Positions 21,801 through 34,309 of a DNA stretch of 64,000 nucleotides are shown here, piece by piece (position 1 is the stretch's first letter; every line of letters starts with the position of its first letter). A program made the position numbers and the translations under genes. This stretch comes from Sodiomyces alkalinus F11 (Eukaryota > Ascomycota > Sordariomycetes > Glomerellales > Plectosphaerellaceae). The notes under the pieces are model-generated. The model was not told the origin of the DNA. It worked only from the letters and a program-made list of their open reading frames with translations, and did not search any database. Location of the stretch: the NCBI RefSeq assembly GCF_003711515.1, contig NW_021167088.1, positions 706,351 through 770,350 on the forward strand, written 5' to 3'.

Positions 21801-22527
21801 CTGTTTGCGACGACGCTGGAGAACATGTCCGATGCGGAGTTTGAAGGCCACAAGCGAAGTCTGATTGTGAAGAGGTTGGAGAAGCTAAAGAATCTCGACC
21901 AGGAAAGTAATAGGCACTGGTCGCACATTTCGAATGAATATTTCTGCTTCGACCAAGGTGAGTGTCCAAAGCGCCACGTGTCCACATAACTTTTTCGTTC
22001 GTGTACAGAGTACTGACGTGCAGCTTGACATAGCCCGACAAGATGCCAAGCATATCAAGAAGCTCACAAAGGCCGATATGATAGAATTCTTCAATCGGTA
22101 CATCAAGCCCGGCTCGCCGACCCGGGCCCAGCTGTCGGTACATCTTGTCGCTCAAGGCTCTGCCCAGTCGGGCGAGAAGATGCAGGCCTTGTTGGAGAGT
22201 CTGAAAGTGGACAAGAGCCAAGAGACAAAGGTCAAGGCTGCTCTCCTCCGGCCCGAGCTACGGAGCGACGCGGAGAACCTTCAGTTGTATCTCAAGAACG
22301 AACTGAAGTTGTCGGAGGACAACGTTGCGGCAGTGCTTGCCGCTGCTAAAGAGCCCGAGACGGGGCCCAAAGTGAACGGCTCACAGGGCGAGGGCGCGTC
22401 AAACGAGGGACGGGAGCCACAGGTTATTACTGACGTCCGTGACTTCCGGGCAAGCCTGCAGGCGACACCCGGAGCCCGGCCGGTCAAGGATCTGAGCGAG
22501 TACGAAGACCTGGATGCGAAACTATAG
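18843..22527 (+). CDS. STE23: Insulin-degrading enzyme homologue, a-factor processing protease (M16A)
   Basis: This is a zinc metalloprotease of the insulysin family; the yeast homologue trims the a-factor precursor. Exons are 18843-19283, 19399-20253, 20322-21957 and 22034-22527 (1,141 aa). The inverted zinc motif HAVEH is at residues 143-147 and ends exon 1; the third ligand Glu is in AVDSENKKN about 75 residues later. ENEYSQYLAANSGSSNAYTG follows the motif, as in all M16A enzymes. Intron 3 ends in TACTGAC...CATAG and restores DQARQDAKHIKKLTKADM. A second in-frame ATG at 19032 would give 1,078 aa, nearer the usual 1,020-1,030. The 63 residues before it are rich in Arg and Ser with few acids and could be a mitochondrial presequence. 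The family call is certain; the start is not. Confidence 0.93.
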
Positions 22528-24268
22528 ATACTCTCATGGCAGGCTGGTTCTCCGCATGGGCGGCGTTTTGAGGTCCCGGAAAGTTCGGGTGGGTGGGCAG
22601 ATGACATTCGTCGGGTAGGTCATGTGACGGAACGACAGCATAGAGTTGTGAGATTCAGTGATAGCAAAAGTCCCGTTCTTTTGGCTTGCCATTCCTCGGG
22701 CCTTACGAGGGAACGCAATATATGGTGAAGGATTGTGAATCTTATCGCATCGGCCGTATCGGCGGGTAGGATCAACGAGGCGTTGGGCGAATGAAACTCG
22801 GTTGGTGAGCGAATTTATGATATCTGTGCATACTTTAACCCTCAACCTCTGGATCCTATCTCATCATTAATTCTTTTGATATAAGCACACAAAGTTGCCT
22901 CGGATTTTCTTCTCGCCTTCGTTGCTTCTCGGCCTGTTTGTCCCAGTACTGACGTATATAGTGAACCCCTGGTAGGAAGGCAACTAGCCCAGGGCCTCTC
23001 TTTGCTCTCTAATCAAGTGCATGGTTATTAAGGTACCTTACCTATAGTGCATACAAACAAACAAAGGTCATCACAATTGCTTGGTGGCTCTACGAAAGCA
23101 GTTACCTGTAAGAGTGGGGGTTGGGGAGAGCAGTGTGTATGATGAATATACACCGTATGCTTGTATTCTTACCGCTCCCATACATATCAGGCCTTCCTAC
23201 CAGGTACTTATTATCTTCTCACACTGTACGGTGTACTCATACTGTACTGTGTACTCAGCTGTGCCTGTCCTGGATACCTTGGAACCGCGACCGAAGACTT
23301 TTTCTTCCTTGGACCTTCAGTGGCGTGTCCACATCCCCCAGATTTGCCGTCCCATCTCCTCTGTACACTACAAACGAATCGATATTCGGGTATACTTTGT
23401 AGCAGGTCATAGCCCTTCCACACCAGCCCGTCGCTTAATACTCCTAGGCTACTTGTCCTTCAAAACTCATTTAACTCGGTCGTACTCTCTCACCCTTCCC
23501 TAAGGTATCCTTGACTTGCTGTCGTTGATCCTAGCCCTTTCTTTCCCCTCTATTTTCCCTGGCTTTCTCTTTTTATCTTTTTCTTTCTTTCTTTCTTTCC
23601 TTTTTTGAGAGAGAAAAAAAGGAAAGAGAAAACCCCACCGAGAAAAAAAGTAATAACGGGGGTACGGAGTACATGATTTACAATCTTTTCCTCTCCGAGA
23701 GCTCGCCATCCTTTCTGCCTTGGCTGACCGAGCGCCGTTAAATGCAACAAGAACTTCCACTTCGACAAAAGCACAGCCAACGCCCTCCTCGTCTTGGTTC
23801 TCCGCCCCTATCTTATCAACTACACTCGCAGCTCCCTCGTACATCATTCGCGAGCTGCATCGGCAGCTCACAGTCACCACGTCTTCCTCAAAGAAGAGAA
23901 GAATTTCCCCCCGCCACGCATACCCCGCCGAATCACCTAGCGCTTCGTCTCCGGACAGAGCTCTGCCCTCTTGCGAAGCCGACGACGAACCCGCCTTATC
24001 GTTCACCGAATCTCGGTCTTTTCCCGACATAGACTCACACCCTGCTTCCAGTCTGCCCCCACGCCTGCAGACGACCCAATACATCTCTCACATCTCGGCC
24101 GAATACGCGGAGAGCACGGCCTCCACTCCGACGGGCGTTGCGGAGCTTTATATTGATAGCGATCGAGGAGGAGATCTTTCGGGTCCTGAGACTGGCACTG
24201 TGCTGTCCGTGTCCGACAGGTACCCAGCCAGGAGCCAGTCGCCCCTGAACATCCCTCGCCACGTCATC
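22528..24268. other. Intergenic: STE23 3' flank and Ubp12-type gene leader
   Basis: The first part is the STE23 3' UTR. Around 23,560-23,630 is a C/T tract with a hairpin. From 23,720 the frame of the deubiquitinase is open upstream of its ATG, but this extension starts with TTG and has no in-frame ATG before 24269, so I treat it as 5' leader. A TACGGAGTAC motif is at about 23,664. Confidence 0.5.
23594..23627. repeat. Perfect 13-bp inverted repeat with 8-nt loop
   Basis: TCTTTCCTTTTTT (23594-23606) and its exact reverse complement (23615-23627) flank GAGAGAGA. It lies in the leader region of the deubiquitinase gene, next to (CTTT)n. It could form a hairpin in RNA or be a chance product of purine/pyrimidine tracts. 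Confidence 0.75.
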
Positions 24269-27200
24269 ATGACGGGCGATGCCGACCTACCTCAACGATC
24301 CTCCTCCCCTTTGAAAAGACGCGCTTCCAGCATGGAACCGGGGCATGATACCGTGATGAACGGAACTGAAAAGCCCTCGTTTTCGGCCTCCAACCTCAAT
24401 CCCGACGGACGCACGAACGCCGAGGAGGAAGTCGCCGTGTCCCCAGCACAGAGAACGCATTACCCCAGGGCCATGAGCGTGGACCTCCCCGAACCTACTA
24501 CGGCGGCTAGCAGGGACAGGACGACAGGTATTTTTCCGCTTGCCCCCCAACTCCTGCCTCCCTTGGCTGTGTGGTCATTGTTTCGTGATCATTAGATCAA
24601 TGTAGGGTCGTGGTTGAGCTGACGCGGTCATCTATCGACAGAGCCCCCACCACTAGCTGAACAAATCAAGACCATCCAGACCCTTCTTCAAACTTTCAGC
24701 GAGTGTCTTCCCAAAGTCGGCGACGTTGCATACGCAGTTTCCAAATCTTGGGTAAACAGGGCTCTTGCCTTCGGAGGCGACCCGAAATATGCAAGGAAAG
24801 AGTTTCTCGGCCAACCCCTGGGACCCGTCGACAACTCAGACATCGTCCAAAGCATTTTGTCACTCGAAGATGGCTTGCAGTTTGTACAGCTCAAGCCAGG
24901 CGTGGGCATGGAGGACTTGGAGCTCTTCCCCGAAGATGCCTGGATCTTGCTCATAGAATGGTATGGTCTGAAGGAAGGTCAGGCTCCAATCAAGCGCTAC
25001 GCAGTCAACACCGCCCCTGATGCTGCTAGCCCTGATAACATCGTCTTTGAGCTTAACCCGCCTGTGTTTACCGTCCATCGATTATGGTCCAGCACGAATG
25101 ACATACCCCTGGAAACCCAGTTGCAGGACACTCTGCCAGCCGTGCTCGTCAGGAGTGTCACGACACCCTACAACGAGTTCTTCAAGGACCTCAAGAGGAA
25201 AACGCGTATCCCTATGCAGCGCAAGATGAGGGTGTTTTCTATCATGCCTCAGCCTCGCCCTGCCGCATCGGACCCAGTTCCTTCTTCTGCTCTTACACCT
25301 CCCGACTCCCCCGACCCTGAACAAAACCTGGCTCCGGAGCTCTGGAATCGTCTTCTTGTAGATGTCTCGACCTATCTGGGCGTGGAAGCGTCCCGTCGTT
25401 GCAAGATAGAGGCCGTTGATCACACGGGCAACCAGAACTACAACGGAAAGAGCCCGCTTTCCCTGTTCGCTCTCACCCAGGACCAGATTCTGGTCTTAGA
25501 CGAAGAAGTCGAAAAGGGCGATTTCGTGTCGACGTACTTTAAGAAGCGTGGCAATAGTAAGGCCATTGCCTCGAGGGCAAGTGGGACAAGCCTTCTCCCC
25601 CAGTCTAGGGACGCCCACAGTGGTCGGAGCAGCCCTGCGGCGTCGATACGTTCTGGTCCAGTCACCCGAGGTAGAGCTCAGCACAAGAGACCCGGTCGAA
25701 GCACAGGAGCCGTTGGTCTCCAGAACTTGGGCAACACCTGTTACATGAATTCCGCACTGCAGTGCGTCCGGAGCGTGGAGGAACTGACCAAATACTTTCT
25801 CACGGCCGAGTATGAAGAGGAGCTCAACACAGACAATCCTCTTGGCTACCACGGCCAAGTGGCTATCACGTACGGACGATTGCTCAAGGAAATATATCGC
25901 GAGTCAAAGTCATCGGTGACTCCGCGTGAGTTCAAATCAACCATCGGCCGGTGCCGTAGCACTTTCTCCGGTTGGGGCCAGCAAGATTCTCAAGAATTTC
26001 TTGGTTTCCTCCTGGACGGCCTCCAGGAAGACCTAAGCCGTATCAAGAAGAAACCCTACATAGAGAAACCGGATTCGACCGATGACATGATCGGGAACGA
26101 AGCAGCCATACGTGAGATGGCCGAGAAGGTGTGGGACATCACCCGGAAGCGCGATGATTCGGTCATTGCCGATCTCTTTACCGGCATGTACAAATCAACT
26201 CTGAAGTGTCCCGTCTGCCACAAGGTCAGCATCACCTTCGATCCTTTCAACAACCTGACTTTACCCCTCCCTATCGAGGAGTTGTGGAGCAGGACGGTGA
26301 AGTTCTACCCCTTGAACGATCGCCCAGTACAGCTTGACATCGAACTGCCGAAGCATAGCTCGATGGAACGGCTCAGGACAGCTGTTTCGGAGAAGACGGT
26401 GGTCCCCATCGACCGCCTTCTGGGTGGCGAGGAGTTCAAGGATAGGTTCTTCAAGATCTACGAAGACCATGAGGATGTGTGCGATGTCATCCAGCCCAAC
26501 GATATCGCCACATTCCACGAGGTCGAAGCGGTGCCGACGAACTGGCCGAGAAAGCCGCCCGGACGTCGCTCCATGCTCGATATCGACGAGGAACCGTTTG
26601 CCGATCCGCGAGCAGAGCGAATGGCAGTGCCCGTGTTCCATCGTCGGAAAACTCCAACGGCCATGCGTTTTAACCGAGAAGATGTTACATGCCCGCCGCA
26701 TTTCATCGTGCTGACCCGGGACGAGGTATTTCCCCGTTCTTTTTTTTCCTTTCTCTTTCTTCTCTTCTTCTTGCTTTCCCTCTCTTATTCTCTTCTTCCT
26801 TTGTACATGACACCCTGCACTGAACGTACCACTAACGATGTGCAGGCATATAGCGAGGACGCCATTCGCCGCAAGATTCTCGAGAAAACCGCGACGTTTT
26901 CGACCTCGTTAATGTTCGCAGATGACTCGACCACAGATACCGACACGGCCATGGTGACGCAATCCGATGCCGATTCCTCTGGGGACAGTAAGATTATGGT
27001 CCACTCAGTCGAGGGCGAAGATGATATGGTCGAGGTATCCATGCCCAAAGCATGCGGCCGCCCAGCCAGCGAGAAGCTTCCCAGGCAATACAATGCGCAG
27101 CGCCCTAAGTGGGTGAGCCGAAAGCACCACTTGCCTGCCCAACTCCAAAACCTGTTTGAGTTGTCGTTCCTCCAGGACCGTTCTGGCGACCCTTTGCCGT

Positions 27201-29181
27201 CTGGTTGGCACTGCTTTGACGATAAGCGGGAATTCCCTCGGCTTTCCACGAGAGCACCCGCCGACTCCCCAAGCGAACAGGACGCCAATAGTCCCGGTGC
27301 ATGGACTAATGGTGCTGATTCCGATAACGAAAGTAACAGCGACCAGCAGTCACCTGCAACGGCATCCGCGGCGACCGTCTCTGCGCAGACTCGCATGAAT
27401 GACGAATCTAGCGATGATGGCGACGTCCCCATCAAGGTACGTGCTTTGTGGTTTCGTGACAACCGTCAACACAGCAAGGGTGGCCCTGTCGTTTGCCGCC
27501 ATCATCGTTTTTTACTGGGAGCCGCAACTGACAAGTAGACAGCCCCATTTTCGAAACCAGCGTCCGGCCCAGAGAATCGCTGGAGGCAGGAAGAAGGCCA
27601 GACATCACCGGATGCAAGGCGGCAAGAAAGGAGGCGTTAAGCATCGAAACAAGGAATGGAAGGCCAAGATGGAACAGGCTCAGCCAGTCGACGTTCCGCC
27701 ACAGCCATCGCCCTTGGACGATGTTCCTGGTCCTCTGGTTCGCCTGCACGAGGGCATCGTAGTGGACTGGAGCCAGGAAGCCTGGGATGCAGTCTTTGGG
27801 GGCGGTGATGACCAGGGGAGTGCGACGTTTTTCCAGTTGGAGCAAGTCAGGGACCCGGTGCTGGAACAGCGACGTAAGAAGCGCCAAGCCCGGAGCAACA
27901 AGGGCATCACACTGGACGAGTGCCTCGACGAATTCGAGAAGGCCGAGATTCTCTCGGAGCAGGACATGTGGTACTGTCCTCGCTGCAAGGAACACCGTCG
28001 TGCCAGCAAGAAATTCGATCTCTGGAAGACGCCGGATATTCTTGTCGTCCATCTCAAGCGGTTCAGCTCTTCAGGTTACCGCCGTGATAAGCTCGACGTC
28101 ATGGTGGACTTCCCCATACAAGACCTTGACTTGCGGAACCGCGTCCTCTACCAAGAGGATGGCAAAGAAGAGATATACGACCTCTTCGCTGTTGATGAGC
28201 ATTTCGGTGGCCTCGGCGGTGGCCACTACACCGCCTGGGCCAAAAACTTCATCGATGGCCGGTGGTATCATTTCAATGGTCAGTAGAAACGGTAGCGAGA
28301 GGAGTTGTATTCGGGGCAGCCCAGCGGTGGTTGGGTTGTGTCTTTGGGGAGGTTCCACGTTGCTAATTCCCCGCACAGATTCCTCAGTCTCGCCTGGTCA
28401 AGCAGAGAGTTCCGTTACCAAGGCGGCGTACCTGCTCTTCTATCGACGCCGGTCCGACGGTCCCCTTGGCGGGCCGCGGTTTCGGCAGATTTGCGACAAG
28501 TTCGACAACCCGACCGAAGACGATGATGACGAAGCAGAACAAGAAATGGCCGACGCGGGGGAAGGTCGGCGTCTCGGCGACGGCTCCTCCCCTCTTGGGT
28601 CGTCGAGACCTGGGCTCGCAGCAGGAGCAATTCACCCGGAAGCCGGTCGTGGTTCGGCTCGTAGCGCCACAGTCACGCGCGGGGACGATGAGGACGAATT
28701 GCTGTCTTTTGAGGGCAGCTCTTCCACGAACGTCGGTAGCGACGTGATGCAGACTAGCATCGAGGGAGACAGGCATACTGGTGGTGGCTTTCAGCCCACT
28801 CAGGGCTGGAGCTTCCAGTCGCTGGACGCCAGCCACCCGCCCTCGCTTGGTCTCGAGGACTATGCCAGCGATGATGCGCAGGCTGATTCGGATGGTCCGG
28901 ATCTTCCCAGCCAAGGAAGCGAGGTGCCGTTCTTGCAGGACAGGTACGCGCCGTCGCCGAGCTGCGGGTCCGACATGGGGGACCAGCCGCCGCCCCCGCC
29001 GGACGTCAACGCCCAAATCGGACTTGCGGATATTCAAGCCACTGCCTGGGACCGCAATGCCGACGACAGGGTCATCGCGGTGCCGCCTGCAGATGACGAC
29101 GCCGCTTCCACTGAGGCAGCGGAGATCCATCTCACGGACGACGACCAGCAGCCGTCGATGCCCCATGCGGAGAAGCATTGA
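24269..29181 (+). CDS. UBP12: Ubiquitin carboxyl-terminal hydrolase, DUSP-USP type (Ubp12/USP15-like)
   Basis: This is a cysteine deubiquitinase. Exons are 24269-24527, 24642-26725, 26846-27436, 27543-28278 and 28379-29181 (1,490 aa). Order: disordered Ser/Pro-rich N-terminus; DUSP-type domain (about 88-200, with PEDAWILLIEWYGL); ubiquitin-like region; USP core with GLQNLGNTCYMNSALQC (catalytic Cys453), GWGQQDSQEFL, zinc-type CPVC and CPRC pairs, and the catalytic His1206 in GGHYTAWAKNF; AYLLFYRRR after the last intron; then an acidic, Ser-rich tail of about 240 residues. A large insertion splits the USP core between the two CXXC pairs, as in USP4/11/15 and Ubp12. The 26726-26845 intron is 120 nt and stop-free in frame. 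The start at 24269 is the first in-frame ATG. Confidence 0.92.
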
Positions 29182-32100
29182 GGGAAGACCGGCGCCAGTT
29201 TTGCCCGAAACGGAAGAAGTCAAAAAGAACCCCCCCCCCCCCAAAAGTGCCAAAGATAATGGAGGATGCTGCACTGTGTCGACACCTAAGAAGGGAGATG
29301 TGGCGCTAGGAGGCGGGGGCCAGTAGTGGACTGTTGCTATGGCGCATATGTGTTTGAGCAGACATGGCTGGACCGTAGTTTACTGCGTCGTGGAGGGATA
29401 TGGTGAAGCCATAGAGGTTCTGCATGATGATATTGCTCCTTTTTTTCTTCAGGTCTTCCGACGTGAACAGGATTATCCTGAGTAGCATTAAGACGGAGCC
29501 ATGAGAATGGATACATAGACATAGAAACACAAGTACAGTATAGCCAAAAGGATTGCGGGTTGAAGATGTACGGGTCCACGGGTTGCGTAGCTGAGTTGGG
29601 AGCTTGCATTTGTGTCTGGTCAAACCCCCCTTGGGAGCAATGATTGTCTACTCGTTTGACAGCGATTTCCGCCTGTGTTCCGATGTGTAACTACGAGGAT
29701 GTAACAAGGTTACGGGTCGTTGGTTGCATACGAGGTGCATCTTGGCCGGGCATCTGGTAAAAAAATTGGTTGAGGTGGGAAGCGCCGAGAAGCCGCGCGC
29801 ACCCCTGAGGAGTTTGCGATCGTTAATCCAGCTTTCTTGTCTCAGAGATGCGATGATTTAGTCGGTGGCTATTGGGGGTGTTTGCCTTGCTGCTGAAGGA
29901 GTGATCGTGCGTCGTCCCTCCGTCGCCTTGCCGCGCCGAGCCGTCTTCCTCCCCGACGGGACGGAAGGAATCCTTCTTGCACAAACCCCATCAGACGAAG
30001 CGAAAGGGAGGATGGTTCGTTGGGGGAGGGGAAGGGAGAGCAAGATACGTTCGTTCCGCACTGGTTTATGCATGGAATGTTCGATATGACAATGATTATT
30101 GTTGACATGCGGGAAAAGAAACGACCACAATGGGTTTAGACCATCTGCCAGCTTCCGGTTTTCAAGTCGTATTCTGTGCATTCTCGAAGAAATCCATCCC
30201 CAGTGGAACCGGCGACCACTTCGCCCAATGGAATATATCGAAAAGAAGGGGAGGGTTTTTACTTGCTGTCCTGCCGCAAGGACGTGCTTGGTTAGTACTA
30301 CAACACGTACAGGTGCGGAGAGAAGGCAGCATTCGGACATGGAGGTGAAGCAAGAAGCGGGCCGGTTCTCTTGTTCCGTTCGCTTGTGGCACGTAGGTGG
30401 CTACGTATTATGGATGGACGGACGGATGGACGAATCTGTGATACAGATATGAAGGGCGGGGCCATTCAACGGGCGCAGAGTTGCGGGCGCACTACACGTA
30501 GATTGCGAGAACGAGAATTCAAGTAGTGCTTGGTGGGATTTGATCGCAAAGACGAGGTCTCGTGTAGGTAGGTATATCTGTCTGCATTGCATTCGATTCC
30601 CGCCTTCCTCAAATACCGACTGTTGTGGTGGTCGGTGAGGGGGACGAACATGGCAGTTGAGCCGAATCTGGGGTTGACAGTGATAACTACCTTACCTTAG
30701 GTAGGTAGGTACCTTAGGTAATTAACCCCAGATGACCCGATGAACCCCCCTTCCCGCCCGGACCACCCCCTCCGTTGCGCCCGTTCATGCCTCGTAGGCA
30801 AGTGGCTGAACACACAAATTGTGTTGGGTCGCCTCGGGATCAAGGTCAGAAGCATGTGCGTACGGTATCCAACGTACATACATACAGCAGGGCCCGGAGG
30901 TTCCGACAGTTAAGGTCTGTTTCTGCTTGATCGAGAAGGTCGCGAATACCCCACCTCCCTTTTCCCCAGCCATCCATCCCCTTAGCCCAGGAGGAGCCTT
31001 ACATATTTAACACGGATCGGTGGGGTTCCCGAGAAGCAGCGAGTTATTAAGGTACATACGTACAATGTAATTAATGCTAATTACCTACCTAGTGTACCAG
31101 AATGTTCAGGCAGACAGATAATTACCAAGGCCGGAGGGTACGTCTTAGAGAGGTAAAGAGAAAGAAAGTGAGGAAGAGACAGGGGTGTCTGGTTGGGTCT
31201 CAAAGTGTCGGGACTCGGGACTGAGCGGGCATGACTCGGGACAGGCCCAAAGTCGGAAGGACTGAATCAGGAAGGTGGAAATGACTCGAATCGGAACGGC
31301 GGTTTCGAGATGCCCAGACATAACGGCGTGCCGATCTGGAAACGCGCACGCGTTTTGGGGCGGATGGTTACAACGTAGCTAATGACCTAGGTACCAGTTT
31401 AATTATACCTATCATATAATACCATCGCGTGTCACACTTTCTCTTCTTGTCTACACTTGATATCAAACAAATCACAATGTCTTTTACTTTTTCTTTTTCT
31501 CTCTCCTTTCTTTCGTTGACAGTGTCGTGCATCGTTCGGGTCGTCGTCAGACTGGTGTCAAAAGCCCATTGGGCGGTGTGTCTGTTTACCTTAGGAAGCT
31601 ATTCCACACCCATAGACTTTGTTGCGACGGCATTCGCCGCCAATATGAATGACACAGGGCGTCTAATAACTGGTATATTGCCTACCGTTCAAAGTTTGGA
31701 AGTAATGCCAGGCATGAGCGAGGAAGAAGATTGGAAGATATCCCATGGGCGCGGAGAACGGGCAAAATGGGAAAGCAGCCGCGCGCGGTACCGTACATGA
31801 CGAATGAAAAGTTGGACAAGAGAGAGGCCACAGAAAATGGGGGGCGCAACGGAAGATATAAATGTCAAAGATTGGCAAGATCGAGAAGCTTGGGTCACTG
31901 CCGACGCCATTGATAACCATAGAGAATAGGTAAGGTACGCGGTTAAGACGACGATTTCGGATGGAGTACAATGTACAAAAAAAAGTATGGGTACCTTACG
32001 CTTCTAGAAAAAAGAACCCCAGGGGGTTGAATTCTGCCCTACCCAATGAGATTACGAAACTTGCATGGGCGTTTTTTTGGTTCTCCGTCTCCCTCAGTAC

Positions 32101-34309
32101 GTCGTACGAAGTACCTCACGGTTACCCAAAACGGGTAGAAAGTACCCCGTACTGACTGTACCTACCTTAGATTTCATTCGTACCTATTATTCGTACCCAT
32201 TATGCTGGGAGGGAGTGGTAATCGAGTGCAATACCCTGATGCCACTGATGCCTGTATAGCCACCCGAAGGAGACAAAAACTGTGTTATGAGAACCATCTT
32301 TTTGTCATTTCGCGATCCTATGCAGTAAGATGATATGATCCATTCTGCGCCGGAACCCAGAAACGGGCACTTGGGTAGGTATGTACCTAGAACAGTGAAA
32401 CAGCCCCCGTACCGCACGGTTGGAACCCCCGAAGATCCACCCCTATGGGGCCATACCGCCCTTTGTCCAATCGATGGCAATGCGACTTTCAGAGGGGTTT
32501 AGTCGTACCTGCTTCGTACATATAGGTACTTTTCGTATTTTTCAGCGCCCCATTATGTAATTTCAGACCCAGAAGACCATGAGAACCGCTTTGTTCATTG
32601 GTCAACCCAATTCAATTCATCCACCGGTCAGCATGCCACCATACGCCCCCGTGGCCACCCTGATGGTGGGCACAGGGTACCTATGCAGGGCGGCTGGCCA
32701 ACATGCGTTGCTCCAGACTTTGTTCGCGCCACGTCTGGTACGGCTCCTCCTGGTCGCTTCCATTCGCTTTCGAGAAGCTAACCAGAAGATGCGTGGAAGT
32801 TTTCGACGGCCGCCGCCGCTCAAAGCTAGAGCACGTAAAATTTCCGTCTTGTTTCCTAGATAGTACAGAGGTAATTACGGGAGTAGGCTTTAATTCTCGA
32901 GTACCGAGTGCATTGCTTCCTGCGAAGAAGCTGTCGTTCATTCCATCAGGCCACGTCCCCCCTGCTTAGCATCTCCTGTCTCATTTTACCATACGGAGTA
33001 TGGCGTAAACGTCCAATGTTCCTGTGGCAGGATTTTGCCAGCCGATGTCGACTTCGGGTGTCTTGGTATCCATTGCCCCTACCCGTATCCGTACCTAGGT
33101 ACTACTCCGTACATGTAATTAATGGGGCCCCGCCCCTTGTTCCACCAAACTGTATCCGTACTTCGTACGAATTGTATATGCGGTGTGTGTCTTTTTATTG
33201 CCTGCCTATTCGAAGCTAAAGCAGAGGTACTTCCGTTTCGCTTCACAATCGACGGTCACAAAGGAAACCCCCCCCTTCCCCTTCCACCCTAGGCCGCCGA
33301 ACCTTAGAACCCTCTGTTTTCTTCCTTCGATCTCATCGTCTCGTCGTCTCCTCGTCCTCTCCCCTCTCCTCCCCCCCGCCTGTTACCTGCTGCCTTCTCG
33401 TTTCAGCATATCGTTTCCCTGCGCTCGAGTCTGTCGAAGCACCAACCCTCACATTTTGTTCTAACCCCCCTCTATTATCACTGCTAATTTGCCCTTCTCG
33501 TCCTCTACAATCGCACTCTTGTAGAACAAAGCCTTTGCGTCTCGGCCAATCCGTTGACCCCATTGCCACGATACACGCCCCGGCGGGTCTTGGCGCCGGC
33601 CAAGACCGACGGCTCTTTGCCTTCACGACAACCGTCCCATGGAATCGCATTCTTCGTCGCTGCTTCATTTCTGGACAAAAGTTTTTCACTAGTGTTCCCC
33701 GAGGTCGACATCCTCTTCCCATGTCAACCACATCTCTGCATTATCAAAATTCGCAGCCAATCCAGTTAATGCAAGATCAACACCCATTCGACGTATCTTT
33801 CTGATCCCAGTTGTGTCAGCCACCATATACGCGAACGCCTTCGAGAAGGAAAAACGGGAAAAGAAAAAGGAAAAAAAGGTCTCGGTGCTATCTGCCCATC
33901 GGTCGCAGTTCCAGACATTTTCGGCTTCGTCGAGTCGCCAACCGTCCCGACCTCCAATTACTGCGACAAAAACACGCCCATCCTTCACCTTGCGACTTGA
34001 AGTTGTTTTGTCGGGGGGTCGCGCACATCGTCCATTGCCGTTCCTACCTCCGACATCCTCTGGAGCGCGATTGTTCTGAGTCCGCTTCGTTCGATCGTTC
34101 CTTTTTTTCCTTTTTCTTTTCTTTTTCTTTCTTTTTCTTTCTTTTTCTTTCTTCTTTTTCTTCTTTTTCTTTCTCTTTGCACTTTAGCTTCCTTTTCGTT
34201 TCTCTCTTTTTCTATTCTTTCTCGTGTGAAGCGAGAGTGGGATTCTATCTTGTTGATTGTGCAGGAGGAGCTATCCTTTGCGTGCAAGAAGCTCCAGTCG
34301 TGAGACTGG
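29182..34309. other. 5.1-kb intergenic stretch without recognisable gene
   Basis: It starts with the 3' UTR of the deubiquitinase gene (C13 at 29,230-29,242). It contains a dense run of TACCTTAGGTA-type motifs at about 30,688-30,722, a cluster of TGACTC/GACTCGG copies at 31,207-31,290, and several ACTTCGTAC, TACGGAGTA and TACCTAGGTAC motifs at 31,390-33,170. From about 33,290 the + strand is pyrimidine-rich, which I take as the leader of the phosphodiesterase gene. Open frames of up to 176 codons here are low complexity or patternless. Confidence 0.5.
34081..34230 (+). promoter_or_regulatory. Long pyrimidine tract upstream of the phosphodiesterase gene
   Basis: About 150 bases are almost entirely T and C, with repeated CTTTTTCTTT units, ending some 80 bases before the first ATG. 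Such C/T tracts are common near fungal transcription starts. The exact start site cannot be read from sequence. Confidence 0.4.

Noticed and set aside
24035..24262. Small - strand ORF in the deubiquitinase leader
   Set aside because: Short, without motifs, and opposite to an open leader frame.
28384..29274. 296-codon - strand ORF
   Set aside because: It is antisense to the last exon of the deubiquitinase gene and has no family resemblance.
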